DNA from: Thermoplasmata archaeon
Lineage (GTDB): Archaea > Thermoplasmatota > Thermoplasmata > Thermoplasmatales > ARK-15
Direction: 5' to 3'
Length of the DNA stretch: 45,199 nt
NCBI GenBank assembly: GCA_023261755.1
Contig: JAGDXS010000012.1
Span: forward strand, 1-45,199
In this document: one piece after another, positions 26,436 through 35,003 of the stretch
How the letters are laid out: the number at the start of each line of letters is the position of its first letter
How positions within the stretch are numbered: the first letter of the stretch is position 1
Made by a program: the position numbers and the translations under genes
Notes under the pieces: model-generated
What the model was told of the DNA's origin: nothing
The model's input: the letters and a program-made list of their open reading frames with translations, nothing else
Database searches by the model: none

Positions 26436-26723
26436 TTAATGTGCTTTCTCTGCTGATTCACCAGTGCCTTTTTCACCAGTGCTTAGAGATATGTATGATG
26501 GGAATTTCTTCATTATTACTATATCTCCTACTGACTTTACCCATCTGTATGGAACAAGAACTGGCACACCATCCTCAACAAGAAGAGGATTCGTCTTTGA
26601 TATGTAAAGGCCATAGGTTACTTGCTGATCAATATCTATTGATACATCTTCTATTGTGCCCAAAAGATATCCCTTGTCCGTATAAACTTCCAACCCAACT
26701 AATTCAGTAACTTCTGTTAGCAT
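26436..26723 (-). CDS. PRC-barrel domain protein
   Basis: 95 aa. One PRC barrel over about residues 1-80 (LVGLEVYTDKGYLLGTIEDV, then VPVLVPYRWVKSVGDIVIM), with a short polar tail. Small stand-alone PRC-barrel proteins are common in archaea; in haloarchaea related ones (CdpB) take part in FtsZ-based division through SepF. Since FtsZ is encoded in this window a division role is possible but not shown. ATG 26723 has an upstream TTTAAATAAAGG promoter-like stretch and no clear ribosome binding site. Confidence 0.8.
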   Translation of the reverse strand: MLTEVTELVGLEVYTDKGYLLGTIEDVSIDIDQQVTYGLYISKTNPLLVEDGVPVLVPYRWVKSVGDIVIMKKFPSYISLSTGEKGTGESAEKAH

Positions 26724-26785
26724 ATAGATCCCATTTGGATATCTTCAATCCTTTATTTAAATTTTTATCATGATGAATTGATTAA

Positions 26786-27355
26786 TTATTTTTTAATTAT
26801 CCCTATAAAATTTTTAAATATTTCATTTCCAAATTCTGTATTTTCAACCTCTGGATGAAATTGAACACCATAAATGGGTTTATTCTCGTGCTTAAATGCT
26901 TGAATATTACAATATTCTGATTTGGCAAGGTGAATAAATTTGTCAGGAAGAACCTTAATCTCATCGTTGTGATTTTCCCAAACATAGAACCTTTTGGGAA
27001 GATTTTCAAAAAGATCATCATTCTCAATTATATTTAATTCAGTTTTTCCATATTCTGGTATTTTTGCAGGACCTACTGATCCTCCAAAATGCAATGCCAT
27101 AAACTGAGCACCAACACATATACCTAGAATGGGTATGCCCATTTCAAGGTATTCTGATGTCCTCCCCAACTTTTGAACTTCGAATGATATGCTTGGTGAT
27201 CCCCCTGAAAGAACTAAAGCGTCTACATTTTCATTTAATAGTATTTTTGGATCTATATCATTTGAAACTATCTTTGTTTCAATTTCTAAGTATTTTAGAA
27301 CCCGCCATTCCCTATGGGTCCATTGGCCTCCATTATCCACAACATAAATTTTCAT
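26786..27355 (-). CDS. guaAA: GMP synthase, glutamine amidotransferase subunit (GuaAa)
   Basis: 189 aa. In archaea GMP synthase is split: this subunit releases ammonia from glutamine for the separate ATP-pyrophosphatase subunit, which converts XMP to GMP. The triad is intact: Cys in GICVGAQFMA, His and Glu in GVQFHPEVENTE. The synthetase partner is not in the window. ATG 27355 is preceded by a TTTTTTATAT-type box about 25 nt upstream, fitting a leaderless start. It lies 33 nt after fhs on the same strand. Confidence 0.93.
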   Translation of the reverse strand: MKIYVVDNGGQWTHREWRVLKYLEIETKIVSNDIDPKILLNENVDALVLSGGSPSISFEVQKLGRTSEYLEMGIPILGICVGAQFMALHFGGSVGPAKIPEYGKTELNIIENDDLFENLPKRFYVWENHNDEIKVLPDKFIHLAKSEYCNIQAFKHENKPIYGVQFHPEVENTEFGNEIFKNFIGIIKK

Positions 27356-27388
27356 TAAAATAGAAAAATAGAAGGGATATAAAAAAAT

Positions 27389-29026
27389 TTAGAAAAGACC
27401 CACAATCCTTCCATCTTCTGTAAGGTCTATATTGTAAGCTGCTGGTTCCTTTGAAAGACCTGGCATAGTCATTATTTCTCCTAATATTGGAACTACGAAT
27501 CCTGCACCGGAAGAAATCCTGATCTCCCTTACCGTTACTGTGAAATCCTTAGGCACATTTATGGCCTTTGGATCGTCTGAAATTGATGACTGTGTTTTTG
27601 CCATGCAAACGAATGCATTGTCCATGCCAATCTTCTTTATTAATTTAAGATCATCTAATGCATCTTTGGTGAATATTACATCCCTTGCACCGTAGACTCT
27701 CTTTGCTATCTTTTCAATTTTTACCTCTACGGGTTCATTTATTTCATATGTGTAGTTAATTATTGGATCTGTGTTCTCATCCGCTGCCTTCATTACCTTT
27801 TTAGCTAATTCTATGCCTCCCTCTCCTCCCTTTTCAAATACCTCTGAAAGAGCCCAAGGAACCTTTTCCTCATCGAGCAATTCCATAAGAGTGGATATTT
27901 CTCTTTCCGTATCTGACTTAAATTTATTTATTGCTACAACGGCCGGAACACCAAATTTCTTTACATTGTTTATGTGAAATCTAAGGTTTTCAAATCCTTT
28001 TTTAACTGCATCTATATTTTCAATCGCAACATCCTTTGCTCCGCCATGGTGTTTAATTGCTCTTAGTGACGCTACTATTACTGCGGCATTAGGAGCAAAA
28101 TTTCCTATTCTAGATACTATATCAAAGAATTTCTCTGCCCCTAGATCGGAACCGAATCCTGCTTCTGTAACAAAGTAATCAGATAATGGTAATGCAATTT
28201 TATCTGCAAGAATACTGTTATGACCATGAGCTATGTTTCCAAAAGGTCCTATGTGCACAAATGCAGGTGTATTTTCTGAGGTCTGAACAAGATTTGGTTT
28301 GAGTGCATTTTTCAACAGAGCTGCCATTGATCCAGATGCTTTAATGTCCTTTGCATAAACAGGTTTTCTATCCTTCGAAAACCCTACAAGTATTCTTTCT
28401 AGCCTCGATTTTAGATCTTTATAATTTTCACTCAATGCTAAAATTGCCATGATTTCAGATGCTGGGACAATATCAAAACCATCTTCATAAATAACCCCAT
28501 TACCTTTTCCGAGACCCACAATTATTTGCCTTAAAGACCTGTCATTCATGTCTATTGTTCTTCTCCAATTTATTTTTCTAGGATCAATATCTGGGAGATT
28601 TCCCTGATAAATGTGATTATTTATCATTGCAGAAAGTAAATTATGTGCGGATGCTATTGCATGGAAATCTCCTGTAAAATGCAAATTTATTTCTTCCATT
28701 GGCTGAACTGTGGACTTCCCACCTCCTGTTGCACCTCCTTTTACACCAAATACAGGTCCAAGAGATGGTTCCCTTAGTGCAATTAAACTTTTTTTACCTA
28801 GCCTATTAATAGCCATTGAAAGACCTATGGATGTTGTTGTTTTACCTTCACCAGCTGGTGTTGGTGTCAAAGCTGTAACAAGTATCATTTTTCCTTTTCT
28901 TTTATTTTGAATCTTTTCTAAAATATCCATGGAAACCTTTGCCATATATTTTCCATAGGGCTCAAGGTATTCCTCATCTATTCCTGCCATCTTTGCTATT
29001 TCAGTTATTTTCTTTAATTCTACCAT
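27389..29026 (-). CDS. fhs: Formate--tetrahydrofolate ligase
   Basis: 545 aa, full length. It makes 10-formyl-tetrahydrofolate from formate, ATP and tetrahydrofolate, supplying purine synthesis. The P-loop-like ATP site is TPTPAGEGKTTTSIGL (about residues 54-69), followed by LREPSLGPVFGVKGGATGGG and the folate-site region FHAIASAHNLLSAMI. It begins 2 nt after ftcD, with GAGGTGA located in the last codons of ftcD, so the two are co-translated. This pairing routes formimino or formyl groups to 10-formyl-tetrahydrofolate. Confidence 0.96.
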   Translation of the reverse strand: MVELKKITEIAKMAGIDEEYLEPYGKYMAKVSMDILEKIQNKRKGKMILVTALTPTPAGEGKTTTSIGLSMAINRLGKKSLIALREPSLGPVFGVKGGATGGGKSTVQPMEEINLHFTGDFHAIASAHNLLSAMINNHIYQGNLPDIDPRKINWRRTIDMNDRSLRQIIVGLGKGNGVIYEDGFDIVPASEIMAILALSENYKDLKSRLERILVGFSKDRKPVYAKDIKASGSMAALLKNALKPNLVQTSENTPAFVHIGPFGNIAHGHNSILADKIALPLSDYFVTEAGFGSDLGAEKFFDIVSRIGNFAPNAAVIVASLRAIKHHGGAKDVAIENIDAVKKGFENLRFHINNVKKFGVPAVVAINKFKSDTEREISTLMELLDEEKVPWALSEVFEKGGEGGIELAKKVMKAADENTDPIINYTYEINEPVEVKIEKIAKRVYGARDVIFTKDALDDLKLIKKIGMDNAFVCMAKTQSSISDDPKAINVPKDFTVTVREIRISSGAGFVVPILGEIMTMPGLSKEPAAYNIDLTEDGRIVGLF

Positions 29027-29028
29027 TC

Positions 29029-30558
29029 TTAAATCACCTCGTTAATTTTTATGTCAATACTTTTTAATATATTTTTTGATTCATTTTTTAAATTTTCCAT
29101 TTCATCTTTCATTTTAAGTTTAAATACTTCGTCAGAAATATTCTTTAAATTTATCTTTACGTTCATTAATGCACCATTTATAGCAGCATCAGCGAAATAG
29201 GCTGAACAAGCACCGTCAGATATTGCATTCTTATTGCCTTTTTCTACAACCACAGATGCAAGTTTTATTACTTCAAGACAGAGCTTCGCTGTATTTAATG
29301 GTACCTCGCATGCTTCTTTGCTTGCTTCCTCAATTTTTGCTTTCCTTAGAGAAATTTCTTCATCTGTATTTTTAGGCATCTTATAGGCATCCATTATTTT
29401 ATTGAAAACAACAACATCATCGTCCATTAATTTCAAAAGTTTGTCCCTGAGGCTTACTGCCTTTGAAACCACATCTTTCATTTCATTTTCATATTCAAGG
29501 TACTTCTTCTTTCCAATCGTGAGATTTGCTACCATAGAACTCAAAGATGCTGCAATGCTTCCAACAAGCGCACTAGCAGCACCGCCTCCTGGAGTAGGAG
29601 AACCACTTGAAAGCTCGTTCAAAAATTCCTTAATTCCCATGTCTTCCATCATATAATTACCACCTTCCATAATCTTCTTTTCAAGAACTTGAGATGACGA
29701 AAAATTTTCCAGGCGAAGATAAAAATCTGATACCTTAACTAAAGCATCCAAAGGTACAAGGCCTACTATTTCAGAACCTACTATTGACACACCATATCTT
29801 TCAGCTTCCATCTTAACAAGTTCATACGCCCTGTATATTGGTGTCTCTTTGTAATTAATTAAATTCATTGATACTTGAACTATACCCCTTTCCTTTAACT
29901 CAAAACCAAGGGCCCTGACATTTTTAAGGCCACCAGTTTTTTCTCTAACACTTTTTGCTATTTTCTTGGCTATGCTAATGTCTGATGTGCCTAGATTAAC
30001 ATTAAAAGCAATTAAAAATTCTCTTGCACCTATTATTGTTGCTCCAGCTTTGCCTATTTCCTGAGGGCCATAATCAGGTTTCCATTTTTCTTCTTTAATA
30101 TGTTCTTTTAATTGCTCATATTGAAATTTTTCATTTCTTATATCTGGAAGACTCTTTCTCCAATCAACTTTAGCAGCTTTTTCATATAGATAAACTGGAA
30201 TGCTAAGTTCATTTCCTACTTTTTCTCCCAGTTTATTTGCAAGTTCAATGCATTCATCCATGGTTGTATCAAATAATGGTACAAATGGTACAACATCAGC
30301 TGCACCAAACCTTGGATGTGCACCTTTATGTTTTTCCATATCTATTAATTCAACAGCCTTTTTTATGCCGTAATATGCTGCTTCTACTGCAATTTCTAAT
30401 GGTGAAATAAAAGTTATAACACTTCTGTTATGATCAGGATCCAATTCAATATCCAAGATCTTTATTTCCTTACTGAAAGATATGGCCCTAGCTATTTCAT
30501 TTACAATCTCTCTATTCCTGCCCTCACTGAAATTTGGAACACATTCTACTAATTTCAT
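29029..30558 (-). CDS. ftcD: Fused glutamate formiminotransferase / formimino-THF cyclodeaminase
   Basis: 509 aa, bifunctional. Residues 1-295 are the formiminotransferase (LVECVPNFSEGRN at the start, DHNRSVITF, HPRFGAADVVPF, catalytic-type His in HKGAHPR). Residues about 305-509 are the helical cyclodeaminase (SSGSPTPGGGAASALVG). Together they move the formimino group of formiminoglutamate, a histidine breakdown product, to tetrahydrofolate and release ammonia to give methenyl-tetrahydrofolate. It is coupled to fhs downstream and lies 45 nt after the PCNA gene. No hut genes are visible, so the source of formiminoglutamate, or another role, is open. Confidence 0.93.
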   Translation of the reverse strand: MKLVECVPNFSEGRNREIVNEIARAISFSKEIKILDIELDPDHNRSVITFISPLEIAVEAAYYGIKKAVELIDMEKHKGAHPRFGAADVVPFVPLFDTTMDECIELANKLGEKVGNELSIPVYLYEKAAKVDWRKSLPDIRNEKFQYEQLKEHIKEEKWKPDYGPQEIGKAGATIIGAREFLIAFNVNLGTSDISIAKKIAKSVREKTGGLKNVRALGFELKERGIVQVSMNLINYKETPIYRAYELVKMEAERYGVSIVGSEIVGLVPLDALVKVSDFYLRLENFSSSQVLEKKIMEGGNYMMEDMGIKEFLNELSSGSPTPGGGAASALVGSIAASLSSMVANLTIGKKKYLEYENEMKDVVSKAVSLRDKLLKLMDDDVVVFNKIMDAYKMPKNTDEEISLRKAKIEEASKEACEVPLNTAKLCLEVIKLASVVVEKGNKNAISDGACSAYFADAAINGALMNVKINLKNISDEVFKLKMKDEMENLKNESKNILKSIDIKINEVI

Positions 30559-30603
30559 CTCTTACCCGTAAGCACAGTAACGATAAAAATATTTTTAAAA
30601 ATT

Positions 30604-31329
30604 TTATTCTTCTATTCTAGGAGCGAGCAAGAAAACACCTGTCCCCTTGCCATTACAAATATCAAATTCAATTTTGACAGGGTAATCTGTACCTAGATTA
30701 ACAGTTACATATTCTGAATTTATTGCCTTTATGAATCTTAATAGGTAATCAACTGGATATAAACTTTTTACCTCAGAATCACATTTAAGATCCTTCAACA
30801 AATCCTTTGGTATTATTAATCTAGTCGAATCTTCATCTCCTGTAGAGTATAACCTAAATTCTGTTGGTGTAATATGTAAAGTAATATTATCTGAAATGTT
30901 TTCAGCTACTTTAATACCACCAGCAAATTGCTCCGTGGGAACTACAGCCTTTGCAGGTAAACCAAGAGATGGAACTTTAGGAACGGTTATTGATGAGGGA
31001 TCTATAGTTTGCATAGTCCTGCTTAAATATCCCACAGTAAGCAATAATTTTGAATCCTCTTTTTTCATTTCTATAACATCTGTAGAGCTTGTATTCTTTA
31101 AAAAGTCCTTTATTTTTTCAAGATCAATACCAAGTTCAGTATCCTCTGTGACATCGTATTCAAGAAATGCCTCTTTATTTAATTCAAGAACAATCATGGC
31201 AACATGTGCTAAATCCACACATTTTACACTTAATCCTTTTTTTGAAAATTCAAATTTTGCTTCTGTTACCAATGTGAGTAGAAGATCTGTAACTTCCTTT
31301 AAATCCTTAACATTCATTTTTATATCCAT
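30604..31329 (-). CDS. pcn: DNA polymerase sliding clamp PCNA
   Basis: 241 aa, a homotrimeric ring clamp that tethers replication and repair enzymes to DNA. Recognisable features: two repeated clamp folds, GLSVKCVDLAHVAMIVLEL near the N-terminus, the interdomain connector around SLGLPAKAVVP, and the C-terminal GTGVFLLAPRIEE that forms part of the PIP-box pocket. Start ATG 31329 or ATG 31317 cannot be separated; the first is used. It is divergent from purS across a 129-bp promoter region. Confidence 0.95.
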   Translation of the reverse strand: MDIKMNVKDLKEVTDLLLTLVTEAKFEFSKKGLSVKCVDLAHVAMIVLELNKEAFLEYDVTEDTELGIDLEKIKDFLKNTSSTDVIEMKKEDSKLLLTVGYLSRTMQTIDPSSITVPKVPSLGLPAKAVVPTEQFAGGIKVAENISDNITLHITPTEFRLYSTGDEDSTRLIIPKDLLKDLKCDSEVKSLYPVDYLLRFIKAINSEYVTVNLGTDYPVKIEFDICNGKGTGVFLLAPRIEE

Positions 31330-31428
31330 TTACGATCCCATTTAGTATATTTACAAAGGATATATTAAAACTTTCTTGAAAATTGCCTATTAACAATAAT
31401 AATATTTAATCTTTAATTGAAGATATAA

Positions 31429-31438
31429 TTTATATATT
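31429..31438 (+). promoter_or_regulatory. TATA box of the purSLQ operon
   Basis: TTTATATATT centred 25 nt before the purS ATG, so the operon mRNA is probably leaderless. Confidence 0.6.
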
Positions 31439-31458
31439 TACAGTTATTAATCCAAACC

Positions 31459-31704
31459 ATGGTCAAAGTAAAAATAATAGTTAGCTATAAGGAAGGTGTT
31501 GAAGATCCTGAGGGACTAGCCATAAAAAAAAGTCTAAATCTGCTGAATTTTAATAATGTAAAAAATGTTACAGTTTCAAAGCTTTATGAAATAAATATTG
31601 AGGGAGATTCATCAAGTGTAAAAAAAGAAGCAGAAGAAATGTGTGATAAGCTCCTTGTAAACCCTGTAATTCATAAATATAAAATAGAAGTGGAAAAAAT
31701 ATGA
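31459..31704 (+). CDS. purS: Phosphoribosylformylglycinamidine synthase subunit PurS
   Basis: 81 aa, the small dimeric subunit that bridges PurL and PurQ and helps channel ammonia. The pattern EGVEDPEGLAIKKSLNLL, then VTVSKLYEINIEG and a C-terminal MCDKLLVNPVIHKYKIE, is characteristic. ATG 31459 is 25 nt after a TATA box with no ribosome binding site. Its TGA overlaps the purL ATG by 4 nt. Confidence 0.93.
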   Translation: MVKVKIIVSYKEGVEDPEGLAIKKSLNLLNFNNVKNVTVSKLYEINIEGDSSSVKKEAEEMCDKLLVNPVIHKYKIEVEKI

Positions 31705-34025
31705 TAGAAAAAATTGATGAAAGATATAATGTTTATAGAATAAAAATAAGATCAATGGAAGAACAGGACCTTCTTCGAATTAGCGATCAATTAAGTCTTG
31801 CCCTTAACTTTGAAGAGATGCTGAGGTTGAGAGCATATTTTAGAAATCTTGGGAGGGATCCTACAGATGTTGAACTACAAGCAATAGGTCAAGCTTGGAG
31901 CGAACACTGTTGCTATAAAAGCTCTAAATTTGTTCTTAGAAAATATATAACAGGTATAAGGGCAAAACAGGTTATTTTAACAGGTGAGGACGCTGCAGTT
32001 GTTGAGTTTGATAAAGACCACGCATATGTTTTCAAAATGGAAAGCCATAATCATCCAAGCGCAGTGGAACCGTATGGAGGTGCTGCTACAGGCGTAGGTG
32101 GTATAATTAGGGACGTACTATGCATGGGTGCTAAGCCAATAGGCCTGGTTGATTCAATATTTTTCGGTAATTTGAATTATCCGTATGATTCCTTACCTAA
32201 GGGTGTTAAGCATCCGAATTACATATTCAATGGTGTTGTATCCGGTATTAGGGATTATGGAAACAGAGTAGGTATACCAAATGTAGCAGGAATTACATAT
32301 TTTGATGATAGATTTATTACAAATGTATTGGTAAATGCAGGCTGCATTGGAATTGCGAAAAAAAGTAATATAATAAGAAGTATGGTTGATAGAGTGGGTT
32401 ACAATCTCGTTCTAGTTGGTGGAAAAACAGGCAGGGACGGTATCCATGGCGTTACATTTGCCAGTAAAGTATTCAAAACCGGTGAAAATGTAGAAAAAAC
32501 GGCTGTTCAGTTAGGAAATCCAATTATAAAGGAACCTTTGATCCATGCTGTCCTTGAAGCTGTTGATAAAAAATTAATATACGGAATGAAAGACCTTGGT
32601 GGGGGCGGTCTTTCAAGTGTAGTTGGCGAAATGTGTCTTGCAGGAGGTGTAGGAGCAGAAGTGCATCTCGAAAAAGTTCCATTAAAAGAGAAGGATATGT
32701 CTCCCTGGGAAATATGGATAAGTGAATCTCAAGAGAGAATGATGCTTGCAGTTTCAGATGAAAATTTAAATCAGTTAATGGAAATATTTTCATTATGGGA
32801 TCTTGAGGCAACTGTTATAGGCCGTACTATTAAGGATGAAAAATTGATATTATATTTCCATGATTTGGTTGTTATGGATCTTGACACGCATTTCATTACT
32901 TCTGGACCTGTTTATTGCAGGCCATATGTGATAAAATATCCAGCACAGATAAAAGAGGATATGATACCACCTGAACCTAATTATAATAGAGTTTTTCTCA
33001 ACCTTTTAGAAAATCCAAATATTGCATCAAAGGCATATGTTATTAGGCAATATGATCATGAAGTCAAAGGGAATACCGTTTTGAAACCTCTTGTTGGGAT
33101 AATAGGAAAAGAAACTCATGGTGATGCATCTGTATTAAAGCCACTAATTGATTCTTACAGAGGAATTGCATTAACATCGACATCAAATCCAAAATTAACG
33201 TCAATTGATCCCTACTGGGGTGCAATGTCCATAGTTGATGAAGCTGTAAGGAATTTGGTCTCAGTAAATGCATCCCCAAATTCATTTGCGGATAATTTAA
33301 ATTTTGGTAATCCAGAAAATCCAAAGGTTATGGGAGATCTTTATGAAGTTGCCAGAGGTCTATCAGATGCAGCAAAATATCTGAAAATTCCATATGTATC
33401 TGGCAATGTTTCATTGTACAATGAAACGAACGGTGAATCAATACCACCTACACCTACATTAATGGGTGTTGGCATAGTTAAAGATATTAGGAAAACTGTA
33501 TCATCAGATTTTAAGGATCATAATGACATTATTTATGTAATAAATGAAACATACCAGGAAATGGGTGGATCAATATATTATGACTTAATGAATTACAGAA
33601 GTACAATAGTACCGAAGGTAGATCTTGAAAAATTGAATAAAAGTTACAAAACATTGCTAAAAGCTATGGATAAAAGATTGATAAAATCATGTCATGATAT
33701 TTCTGAGGGAGGAATTGCAATTTCTCTTGCAGAAATGTCCATAGGTGGCGATCTTGGTTTGGAAGTGAATGTAAGTGAAATAGGAAACATAAGATCTGAT
33801 TTTAAACTATTTTCTGAATCAAATACAAGATGGGTGATAGAAGTTTCAGAAAAAAATGAAAGGGATTTTGTAAAGATGTTTTCAAATTTAAATATATATA
33901 AAATTGGAAAAATTAAAGATAATGGAGAATTCAAAATATATGACGGAAAAAGATTACTTATAAATCAAACTGTCAATAATTTAAGAAGGCATTGGACAAT
34001 GTTTCCTGTGGAGGAATCAAAATGA
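31701..34025 (+). CDS. purL: Phosphoribosylformylglycinamidine synthase subunit PurL
   Basis: 774 aa, the small PurL type that needs separate PurS and PurQ. It carries out the ATP-dependent amidation of formylglycinamide ribonucleotide. Motifs: QAWSEHCCYKSSK, FKMESHNHPSAVEPYGGAAT, GIRDYGNRVGIPNV, MKDLGGGGLSSVVGE and the second-half SGNVSLYNE. Both ends use 4-nt ATGA overlaps (with purS and purQ), keeping subunit amounts matched. Confidence 0.96.
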   Translation: MIEKIDERYNVYRIKIRSMEEQDLLRISDQLSLALNFEEMLRLRAYFRNLGRDPTDVELQAIGQAWSEHCCYKSSKFVLRKYITGIRAKQVILTGEDAAVVEFDKDHAYVFKMESHNHPSAVEPYGGAATGVGGIIRDVLCMGAKPIGLVDSIFFGNLNYPYDSLPKGVKHPNYIFNGVVSGIRDYGNRVGIPNVAGITYFDDRFITNVLVNAGCIGIAKKSNIIRSMVDRVGYNLVLVGGKTGRDGIHGVTFASKVFKTGENVEKTAVQLGNPIIKEPLIHAVLEAVDKKLIYGMKDLGGGGLSSVVGEMCLAGGVGAEVHLEKVPLKEKDMSPWEIWISESQERMMLAVSDENLNQLMEIFSLWDLEATVIGRTIKDEKLILYFHDLVVMDLDTHFITSGPVYCRPYVIKYPAQIKEDMIPPEPNYNRVFLNLLENPNIASKAYVIRQYDHEVKGNTVLKPLVGIIGKETHGDASVLKPLIDSYRGIALTSTSNPKLTSIDPYWGAMSIVDEAVRNLVSVNASPNSFADNLNFGNPENPKVMGDLYEVARGLSDAAKYLKIPYVSGNVSLYNETNGESIPPTPTLMGVGIVKDIRKTVSSDFKDHNDIIYVINETYQEMGGSIYYDLMNYRSTIVPKVDLEKLNKSYKTLLKAMDKRLIKSCHDISEGGIAISLAEMSIGGDLGLEVNVSEIGNIRSDFKLFSESNTRWVIEVSEKNERDFVKMFSNLNIYKIGKIKDNGEFKIYDGKRLLINQTVNNLRRHWTMFPVEESK

Positions 34026-34828
34026 AAAAGGATGAGATAAGAATTGCAATTTTAAGGATAGAGGGAACAAACTGTGAGGAAGAATCTTACAATGCTTTTA
34101 AAATACTTGGGACTAAACCTGAATATGTTCATGTTAATGAACTTTCAAGAGGTTTGAAAAAACTCAATGATTACCAGATGATTTTCATACCCGGAGGTTT
34201 TTCAGGCGGTGATTATGTTCGAGCAGGTGCAATTTTTGCCTCAAGGATGAAAGGTACAATTTCAATGGATTTGAAAAAATTCATAGATGATGGTAAGCTT
34301 GTAATTGGTGTTTGCAATGGTTTTCAAGTATTAATAGAATTGGGATTCCTTCCAGGAATAAATACAGATTGGAGTGAAAAGCCACAGGCAGCTCTAGCCC
34401 CTAATATATCAAACAGGTTTGAGTGCAGATGGATTTATGTAAAAAAAGAAAAAAATTCGTGTGAATTCCTGAAAAATATAGATGATGGAAAAATTATAGC
34501 TTTACCAATTGCACATGCAGAGGGTAGATTCATATTTTCTAAAGAAAATGAAAAAAAATATTTGGAGCACATGATAGATAATAATCAAATTGCATTAAGA
34601 TATGTGGATCCAAATGGAAATTATGAAGAATATCCATGGAATCCGAACGGCTCATTATACAATATTGCTGGTATTTGCAATGAAAATGGAAATGTTTTTG
34701 GATTAATGCCTCATCCTGAGAGGGCTTTTTCAAGATATCAGCATCCAGGCTTTTATAGAAATTTATATGAGGAACCAGGAAAAAAAATATTCAAAGGAAT
34801 GGTAGATTATATAGTTAAAAAATTTTGA
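34022..34828 (+). CDS. purQ: Phosphoribosylformylglycinamidine synthase subunit PurQ (glutaminase)
   Basis: 268 aa. It hydrolyses glutamine and passes ammonia to PurL. The class I amidotransferase triad is present: Cys98 in GVCNGFQVL, with His and Glu in LMPHPERAFS; HAEGRF is also conserved. ATG 34022 follows GGAGG (34010-34014) and overlaps the purL stop; an upstream in-frame start at 33992 would lie inside purL and is less likely. T runs downstream (34838-34865) may terminate the operon. Confidence 0.95.
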   Translation: MKKDEIRIAILRIEGTNCEEESYNAFKILGTKPEYVHVNELSRGLKKLNDYQMIFIPGGFSGGDYVRAGAIFASRMKGTISMDLKKFIDDGKLVIGVCNGFQVLIELGFLPGINTDWSEKPQAALAPNISNRFECRWIYVKKEKNSCEFLKNIDDGKIIALPIAHAEGRFIFSKENEKKYLEHMIDNNQIALRYVDPNGNYEEYPWNPNGSLYNIAGICNENGNVFGLMPHPERAFSRYQHPGFYRNLYEEPGKKIFKGMVDYIVKKF

Positions 34829-34837
34829 TGGAAGATT

Positions 34838-34900
34838 TTTTTAATTTACTTAACATCTTTTTAAAATTTTCTAAAAAAGCACTTATCTTTTTTAATAAGT
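34838..34900 (+). terminator. Probable terminator region of purSLQ
   Basis: Several T runs follow the purQ stop. ACTTAT (34881-34886) and ATAAGT (34895-34900) could form a weak hairpin around CTTTTTTA. The assignment rests on position and composition. Confidence 0.4.
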
Positions 34901-35003
34901 TTATAAAATATTTTTTAATTATGAAATATCTTGATTTATAAATATTCATTTATTTTTTAAAAAAACAAACATTTAAAAATTAATTCTCCTTATACCATGG
35001 TTG

